A DNA stretch of 38,075 nt from Rhodoferax sp. (lineage in GTDB: Bacteria; Pseudomonadota; Gammaproteobacteria; Burkholderiales; Burkholderiaceae_C): positions 1 to 38,075 of the forward strand of contig JAUSNJ010000150.1 in NCBI GenBank assembly GCA_030645355.1, read 5' to 3'. The translations under genes and the position numbers were made by a program. Positions 33,368 to 38,075 of this stretch are shown here, in pieces (positions within the stretch are counted from its first letter, which is position 1; every line of letters starts with the position of its first letter). The notes under the pieces are model-generated. The model saw only the letters and a program-made list of their open reading frames with translations. It had not been told where the DNA came from and did no database searches.

Positions 33368-34285
33368 ATGCCTATGCTTCTCGCAGTTTTGTCATTTGTG
33401 ACCCTCGCCGTCTTGCTGCGTTCCACTGCACATTCACTCATAGTGCGCGGGCTTCGCGCTCCGCGCCTAGCGCACCAGTGCATACCCGAGCACTTGGCAC
33501 GGCAGGCCCAGTCGGTACGCTTGCCCGTTGGCGCAGGAAAGACCTTGTTTGCCTGGTTTGTCCCCGTACCCGGTGCATCCCGCTCACCCGCGGTATTGCT
33601 GATGCACGGTTGGGGCGCCAATGCGAGCCTCATGCTGCCTGCCGTTGCACCACTTCACGCGGCGGGATACGCCGTGCTGTTGCTGGATGCGCGCTGCCAC
33701 GGCAATAGCGATGATGAACCGTTTACCTCCCTTCCACGGTTCGCGCAGGACATTGAGGCTGGATTGAACTGGCTGCAACTTCAACCCGCAGTGGATGGAA
33801 CACGCCTGGCCGTCATTGGCCACTCTGTTGGCGCGGCCGCCGCGCTATTGAGCGCTACCCGCCGCACGGATATGCGTGCCGTTGTGAGCCTGGGTGCTTT
33901 TGCGCACCCCTATGAGGTGATGCGTCGCTACTTGACGGAGTTTCATATTCCCTATCCGGTCATAGGCTGGTATGTCTTGCGGCACGTACAGCGGGTGATT
34001 GGCGCACGCTTCGATGACATCGCGCCGATCAACACCATCCCTCAAGCCCGTTGCCCGGTTCTGCTGGTGCACGGTGTCGATGATGAAGTCGTTCCCTTTA
34101 ACGATGCGCAGCGCCTGCAAAACGCAGGGCGAGCAGGCACCGTGGAGTGTGTCGCTATCCGGGGAGGACATGACCCCAGCGCGTTCTCTGCAGACTATCA
34201 GGCGCAATTGATCAATTTTCTGCAACGGTCTTTCTTGATCCCGCAGAACGCGCCCACCGGTACTAACGCCCCAATCCTTCTTTGA
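33368..34285 (+). CDS. Membrane-anchored alpha/beta hydrolase
   Basis: This 305-residue alpha/beta-fold hydrolase opens with one hydrophobic helix (MPMLLAVLSFVTLAVLLR), probably an inner-membrane anchor. The nucleophile is Ser153 in IGHSVGAAAA, the acid lies in VHGVDDEVVPF and the histidine in IRGGHDPS. The oxyanion region is LLMHGWGANASL. An upstream in-frame extension to 33218 has no ribosome site and would contain the palindrome at 33342-33361, so the ATG at 33368 is preferred. The substrate is unknown; family members act on esters, thioesters or peptides. It is divergent from cbbM and is followed by thioesterase and rhodanese genes. Confidence 0.85.
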   Translation: MPMLLAVLSFVTLAVLLRSTAHSLIVRGLRAPRLAHQCIPEHLARQAQSVRLPVGAGKTLFAWFVPVPGASRSPAVLLMHGWGANASLMLPAVAPLHAAGYAVLLLDARCHGNSDDEPFTSLPRFAQDIEAGLNWLQLQPAVDGTRLAVIGHSVGAAAALLSATRRTDMRAVVSLGAFAHPYEVMRRYLTEFHIPYPVIGWYVLRHVQRVIGARFDDIAPINTIPQARCPVLLVHGVDDEVVPFNDAQRLQNAGRAGTVECVAIRGGHDPSAFSADYQAQLINFLQRSFLIPQNAPTGTNAPILL

Positions 34286-34302
34286 CTACGCGAGAGCACG
34301 CT

Positions 34303-34770
34303 ATGAAAGCCTTCCAGGACTACTACCCCGACAACGTTGCACAGTGCTACGGTTGCGGCTCCAACAACCACCACGGGCATCACATCAAGACGCATTGGGA
34401 TGGAGAGGAGACGGTGACTTTTTTTACCCCAGAGCCTTACCAGACATCGGTGCCGGGATTCGCGTACGGTGGATTAATCGCATCGCTCATTGATTGCCAC
34501 AGCACGGGCACTGCTGCCGCAGCGATGTATCGGTCAGAAGGTCGCGACATGGACAGCCTGCCGCCATTCCGGTTTGTCACCGGATCGCTGCATGTGGACT
34601 ACTTGAAGCCCACGCCGATTGACGGTGTGCTGGAGATCCGGGGCTGGGTCAAAGAGATAAAGGGTCGCAAAGTCATCGTGGCAAGCACGGTTTCCGCAAA
34701 TGGCGTTGTCACCGCACGCGGGGAAGTGGTCGCCGTGCAGATGCCGGAGAGTTTTGGAGGCGTGGTATGA
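34303..34770 (+). CDS. PaaI-family (hotdog-fold) thioesterase
   Basis: This 155-residue hotdog-fold protein begins with the AQCYGCGSNNHHGHHIKTHWDG motif region typical of one PaaI-like group (a CxxC near the N-terminus). It continues with FAYGGLIASLIDCHSTGTAA (the active-site helix) and HVDYLKPTPIDGVLEIRGWV. It should hydrolyse an acyl-CoA or another thioester. The ATG at 34303 is chosen; a TTG at 34282 overlapping the previous stop is possible. Its stop overlaps the rhodanese start (ATGA), so the two are translationally coupled. Confidence 0.88.
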   Translation: MKAFQDYYPDNVAQCYGCGSNNHHGHHIKTHWDGEETVTFFTPEPYQTSVPGFAYGGLIASLIDCHSTGTAAAAMYRSEGRDMDSLPPFRFVTGSLHVDYLKPTPIDGVLEIRGWVKEIKGRKVIVASTVSANGVVTARGEVVAVQMPESFGGVV

Positions 34771-35123
34771 GTTTTCTGGAACTCTTCAAACAGTATTGGC
34801 CGTTCATGGCCCTGGGTCTCTGGTTTGCGTACAAGTGGTGGAACTCCAGAAGAGTCGTTGCCATGTTGCCAGAACTCAGGAGAAATGGCGCCGTGATGGT
34901 CGATGTCCGATCGCCAGAAGAATTTGCGTCCGCAAGTGCGCCAGGAACCATCAACATTCCGCTGCCCGAGCTGGGGCGCAGGCTCAGCGAAATACCCAAG
35001 ACATCCCACGTTGTTCTCTGCTGTGCCAGCGGAACGCGCAGTGGAATGGCCAAGCTGTTGTTGAAGAAGAACGGCTATTCGCAGGTGCACAACATCGGCA
35101 CCTGGACCAAGTTTTTGGGTTGA
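34767..35123 (+). CDS. Membrane-anchored single-domain rhodanese-like protein
   Basis: This 118-residue protein has an N-terminal hydrophobic segment (YWPFMALGLWFAYKWW, residues 10-25) and a rhodanese domain (about 30-118). It carries VDVRSPEEFASASAPGTINI, the active loop CASGTRSG with nucleophile Cys86 preceded by Cys85, and the end NIGTWTKFLG. Rhodaneses carry sulfane sulfur as a Cys persulfide and pass it to thiols. It is the last gene of the operon with the hydrolase and thioesterase. It suggests that persulfide handling at the membrane is linked to thioester chemistry, which is inference. Confidence 0.9.
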   Translation: MSFLELFKQYWPFMALGLWFAYKWWNSRRVVAMLPELRRNGAVMVDVRSPEEFASASAPGTINIPLPELGRRLSEIPKTSHVVLCCASGTRSGMAKLLLKKNGYSQVHNIGTWTKFLG

Positions 35124-35146
35124 GCATGCCCGACTGCCGCGCGATC

Positions 35147-35400
35147 TAGCGAGTCATACACCAGTGGCAGCACCTTTTTGATCGGCGCAAAAACACCTGG
35201 TTGCCCTGGGGTTCATCGTTCCTGATGAAGTCGCCACCCAGCCAGAACTGGTAGGCCGCCTGGTCGAAGGGCTCTGGGCGCAGGCCCAGTTTGGGTTTGA
35301 TGATGGTGCCGGCAATGTAGCCGCCGTCCTTCACCGGGCGGCCAAGGATGCGCCACAGGTCGGCGATGTCCTTGGACGGGCCGTCAAACATCTGGATCAC
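35147..35400 (-). pseudogene. Decayed cbbM fragment (second form II RuBisCO copy)
   Basis: This stretch matches codons about 132-217 of the intact cbbM (32535-32789) in the same orientation; I count about 28 differences over roughly 255 aligned positions. A 2-nt insertion (GCAAAAACACC against GCAAACACC, near 35190) shifts the frame. The residue at Lys191, carbamylated in active enzyme, is Arg here ([10 protein letters not shown]). No start or stop of a full gene remains on either side. It is a remnant of a duplicated or displaced cbbM. Confidence 0.92.
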
Positions 35401-35466
35401 TGCCGCCCAGACAGGCTGACTTTTTCAGCGTACGACTCTCAAGCTAATGCAGGATTTTGGGAATTT

Positions 35467-35514
35467 GCTATTAAATATAGAGCGGTAGTCGTAGTGGTTA
35501 CGAGGGCTATCGGC
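35467..35514. repeat. Short dispersed intergenic repeat, copy 2
   Basis: GCTATTAAAT...ACGAGGGCTATCGGC is a diverged copy of the element at 21096-21143, sharing both ends and length (47-48 nt). It lies just beyond the cbbM remnant. Confidence 0.55.
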
Positions 35515-35763
35515 TCATTTGATTGGGGAGAATATGGCGCAAATTGATAGCACTACCTGTGCCAGGTGTTCGCCGATGTCCCAAACTTGGAGCTCGGTGC
35601 TCTTTGGGCATGCGATGAATTTGAGTCTCGCGACGGGCCGTTCTGCAACCGCAGCCGACGGTCACGCATAGCTGCCAACTGGAAGCCAAATGGACTTCCA
35701 ACCAACCAGAGCACAGATCCGGAAAAAAAAGGGAATGCATCGTACAACTTACATGCCCGGACT
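35515..35763. other. Non-coding stretch between repeat and OmpA-ankyrin gene
   Basis: I see no gene here. A run of eight or more A (about 35725-35735) would give a T run on the minus strand beyond the OmpA-ankyrin stop, but the hairpin before it is imperfect, so a terminator is only possible. Confidence 0.4.
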
Positions 35764-37530
35764 TCACTTAACTGCAGACGCTTCTCGCAGCAACCGCAGG
35801 ATCTCAAACTTGGCGGCCTGCCGCCTTGCATCCACCGTACCCAGCGGCGCTTCAGGTTCGCACCGAACGCTGCAAACTCGGAGTGGACGTACATCAATGG
35901 CTTCGGCCATTGCATCCGCCGAGACACCTGGCGCTACCTGAGAACTGTCCACGCCCGATCGCAACAAGTACGCAACCATCGTCGGCTGCAGGGAGGATAT
36001 CGCTTCGCCCAACGCGTTGCGGCCGCGGTGATCGCGCGCATTCATGTCACCGCCGCGCCCCTGATACGCCTCTATAACGGAAAGTGCCTTCTCACCCTGA
36101 CGCACCCAGTAAACCAGCAGGGCCGGATACCGGGTGAGCGAAGCACCATGCCGCAACAACCAAAGGCTCGCCGGAAGGTTGTCCAAAGCGGCGCTCAGCA
36201 GGCCATATTCCGGCGCATCAAGGGTCGCACCGGCCGCGATCAGGGCATCGAGTAGCTTTTCATCCGCCCTGCGAAGTCTTTCGGCCAAAGGAGTTTTACC
36301 ATGGGCATCCCTCTCATTGATGTCCAATCCAAGGCTCAGGAGCCACTTGATATCGGCAGCGTCCTGAATAGGCATGACATGGAACAACGTGCCACCACCG
36401 TAGGACTTTGGCAACTTGGCAAGCGGGTCGGCACCAGCGGCCAGCAGGCGATCAATCATTGCGCGATCCATTGAAGCGAGAGGAACAATACCCTCTACCT
36501 CGTGCGGGTCGGCCCCGGCATCGAGCAATTGTTGGACCACCGACAATCCGCCATACGGCAACGCACACGCGAGCAAAGGCGACTGACCTGGTGGTGCTCG
36601 GCTGGGCTGGGCACCCCTTGCAATGAGCAGACGGACAACCTCCTCGGTCGAACGAACGCCCTGGATGCCGAACGAATGGCAAAGTGCGTACGCCAGCGGC
36701 TCCCGGCGTGACTGCAAGAGCGGCCATCCTGCGTCGAGCGCGGCTTTGACCATTGGCAGTGTGCCCCCACCCAACACCAGCAAAAAAACACTGCGGCGCT
36801 GCTCCCGGTCAAGCGGCAAGCCAGAACCCGGACGCCAGAACGCCTCGAACAGGTCCAGCCTGCCGGCCTCAATCACGGTTCGCATCAATGTTTGTGGGGA
36901 GACCCAGCCTTCACGTGCCTGGTTCCGCGCGAATGCCAGTGCTTTGGCACGGTCTAACGACAATAGTTGAGCTTTCCACGTCGGCGCACACCTCCCCAGG
37001 ACAAGCGCCTCGCTCTCCGGCGTGGGGTACGAGAGTGTTTCGATTTCCACGCGCCGGTTCTTTGAACGGCCTTCAGGTGTATTGTTGTCGGCAACCGGTT
37101 GCATCGCCCCCTTGCCCTCGGCTGTGTTTTGCGTGCCTTGAACACCTGCGGCTGCCAGCGCTGCAAGCGCATTGCGCGCGCGCGCCTGCGCAAGGTCTTT
37201 GGCCGCCCGCTCCCGGTTGTCGGTGTGTCCAACGGCAATAACGTATTCGTGGCGACGTTGCTCCACGCGACAAGCGAATTCCTGGATGCGCAGTTGCTGT
37301 TTCCGCGTTACGGTGGAGCTCCCAGGGGAAAAGAGCAGGTCCATCGCGAAAGAACCCTCCCTGGACGCCAGCGCGGGCACTACGGCTAGCATCAGCCCTG
37401 CCACTGCGACACGCCGGACTACCCAACCAACCCAATGCCACGCCGTGCAGAGCTTCGGACAGCATTGACTTGAAAGGTATATCTTTTTGCCGCGTTGCGC
37501 ATTTCCCGAGGCGGCGTTCTGGCAAGCCAT
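35764..37530 (-). CDS. OmpA-like domain plus ankyrin-repeat envelope protein
   Basis: This protein of up to 588 residues is counted from the ATG at 37530; the true start is uncertain, because the signal-like segment (VVRRVAVAGLMLAVVPALA) lies about 40 residues in and the frame is open upstream to 37650. An OmpA/MotB-type peptidoglycan-binding domain follows (about residues 60-170; IAVGHTDNRERAAKDLAQAR and NNTPEGRSKNRRVEIE). A region of degenerate ankyrin repeats then runs to the end (QLLDAGADPHEVEG, RLLAAGADPLAKLP, DINERDAHGKTPLAERL, DMNARDHRGRNALGEAI, YLLRSGVDSSQVA). Such a protein would be held at the cell wall and offer a protein-binding surface in the periplasm. The partner is unknown. 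Confidence 0.85.
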   Translation of the reverse strand: MACQNAASGNAQRGKKIYLSSQCCPKLCTAWHWVGWVVRRVAVAGLMLAVVPALASREGSFAMDLLFSPGSSTVTRKQQLRIQEFACRVEQRRHEYVIAVGHTDNRERAAKDLAQARARNALAALAAAGVQGTQNTAEGKGAMQPVADNNTPEGRSKNRRVEIETLSYPTPESEALVLGRCAPTWKAQLLSLDRAKALAFARNQAREGWVSPQTLMRTVIEAGRLDLFEAFWRPGSGLPLDREQRRSVFLLVLGGGTLPMVKAALDAGWPLLQSRREPLAYALCHSFGIQGVRSTEEVVRLLIARGAQPSRAPPGQSPLLACALPYGGLSVVQQLLDAGADPHEVEGIVPLASMDRAMIDRLLAAGADPLAKLPKSYGGGTLFHVMPIQDAADIKWLLSLGLDINERDAHGKTPLAERLRRADEKLLDALIAAGATLDAPEYGLLSAALDNLPASLWLLRHGASLTRYPALLVYWVRQGEKALSVIEAYQGRGGDMNARDHRGRNALGEAISSLQPTMVAYLLRSGVDSSQVAPGVSADAMAEAIDVRPLRVCSVRCEPEAPLGTVDARRQAAKFEILRLLREASAVK

Positions 37531-37708
37531 GCGGGGCGCTTTCTTTTCTGTACTTCCTATCAGGGGGGATTCTCCTTGGTGTCTGGGCCAGGTTCCTGCA
37601 TTCCGTACACCTGGAAAAAGGCCCACGGGTAGGATAGATAGCTCGGTCACAAGATGCCAAGTATCGCGCCTTGTATCGGCGCATGATCCGCAAGAAAACC
37701 TCGACTGC

Positions 37709-38075
37709 CTAGCTCCACGAATCCATCAACGCGCCGCCCTGCTCAATCAGAAACTCCTTGAATGCGCGCGCGGCGGGTGAGAGCTTTTTGTGGCTCATAT
37801 GGGTCACGTACCAGTGCCCCACGGACGGCAGTCCCTCGATGTCCACCAGCGCAATGTGGCCGCTGGCCAGTTCATGGCGCACGGTGCGCAGGCTCAAAAA
37901 GCTCAGGCCCATGCCGGCCATCACGGCCTGCTTGATGGTTTCGTTGCTGGGCATTTCCATCACCACGTTCAACGGCGTGTGGTGCTCGGCAAACAGGCGC
38001 TCCATCGCCGCGCGCGTGCCGGAGCCTTCTTCGCGCACCACAAAGCGATGCCCCCCCAGGGTTGAAAACGGCAAA
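37709..38075 (-). CDS. LysR family regulator, CbbR-like, 5' part beyond window
   Basis: This is the C-terminal 121 residues of a LysR regulator; the gene enters from the right edge, so its DNA-binding domain is outside. The segment GGHRFVVREEGSGTRAAMERLF and MEMPSNETIKQAVMAGMGLS are the effector-domain hallmarks seen in CbbR and close relatives, followed by LSLRTVRHELASGHIALVDI. CbbR activates Calvin-cycle operons, and its presence beside cbbM genes supports that reading. Its distance from intact cbbM (about 4.5 kb) and the cbbM remnant between them suggest rearrangement. Other LysR regulators with similar C-termini cannot be excluded. Confidence 0.75.
   Translation of the reverse strand, partial: LPFSTLGGHRFVVREEGSGTRAAMERLFAEHHTPLNVVMEMPSNETIKQAVMAGMGLSFLSLRTVRHELASGHIALVDIEGLPSVGHWYVTHMSHKKLSPAARAFKEFLIEQGGALMDSWS

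Noticed and set aside
35566..36255. A plus-strand open frame opposite the OmpA-ankyrin gene
   Set aside because: No recognisable family, and the ankyrin pattern on the other strand explains the region.
1..38075. CRISPR arrays, tRNA or rRNA genes, integrases, transposases
   Set aside because: I saw no regularly spaced repeats, cloverleaf-like ends, rRNA segments or recombinase motifs on either strand.

Overview
The window looks like a chromosomal segment from a betaproteobacterium of the order Burkholderiales, most probably a Comamonadaceae member (Rhodoferax/Polaromonas-like). The reasons are GC-rich coding, the gene families present, and two diverged copies of a short intergenic repeat that I associate with that family. 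I cannot name a genus from the sequence alone. I see no rRNA, tRNA, CRISPR array, transposase or phage gene.

Layout. (1) 1-7489, all on the minus strand, is a housekeeping and stress block: a U32 tRNA-hydroxylation protein (cut by the left edge), an FAH-family hydrolase, a periplasmic parvulin, BolA, YciB, MsrB, SelO, a Crp/Fnr regulator and an AraC regulator. From AraC down to the parvulin the genes are tightly packed and could be one long transcript. (2) 7660-21030, plus strand, is a catabolic module: a lipoprotein carboxylesterase divergent from the AraC gene, two periplasmic binding proteins, an AlkK-type acyl-CoA ligase, a full Liv-type ABC transporter (LivHMGF), a FadB-like hydratase/dehydrogenase and a FadA-like thiolase. 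The obvious reading is ester hydrolysis, uptake of the released acid, CoA activation and beta-oxidation. An acyl-CoA dehydrogenase is missing here.

(3) 21339-27004 is a reduced-sulfur module: a monoheme cytochrome c, a flavocytochrome c sulfide dehydrogenase flavoprotein and a diheme cytochrome c4-like protein in one operon; a YeeE/YedE thiosulfate-type transporter; a periplasmic metallo-beta-lactamase-fold hydrolase with a Tat-exported thioredoxin-fold partner; and two divergent small regulators, one of the CsoR/CstR family and one of the ArsR family, both with cysteine patterns suited to thiol or persulfide sensing. (4) 27001-33182, minus strand, holds a chemoreceptor and a form II RuBisCO operon, cbbM-cbbQ-cbbO. 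(5) 33368-35123, divergent from cbbM, is a three-gene operon of membrane-anchored alpha/beta hydrolase, PaaI-type thioesterase and membrane-anchored rhodanese. It is preceded by a near-perfect ATACC/GGTAT palindrome resembling an inverted repeat upstream of the sulfide-dehydrogenase operon. (6) 35124-38075 carries a decayed second cbbM fragment, a short repeat, an OmpA-ankyrin envelope protein and the 3' part of a LysR gene that resembles cbbR.

Taken together, the right half reads as sulfide- or sulfur-driven autotrophy: electrons from sulfide go through FCSD and cytochromes c, and CO2 is fixed by form II RuBisCO kept active by CbbQ/CbbO. The least described part is the candidate regulon that links the atypical CsoR-like protein, the two ATACC/GGTAT inverted repeats and the hydrolase-thioesterase-rhodanese operon.
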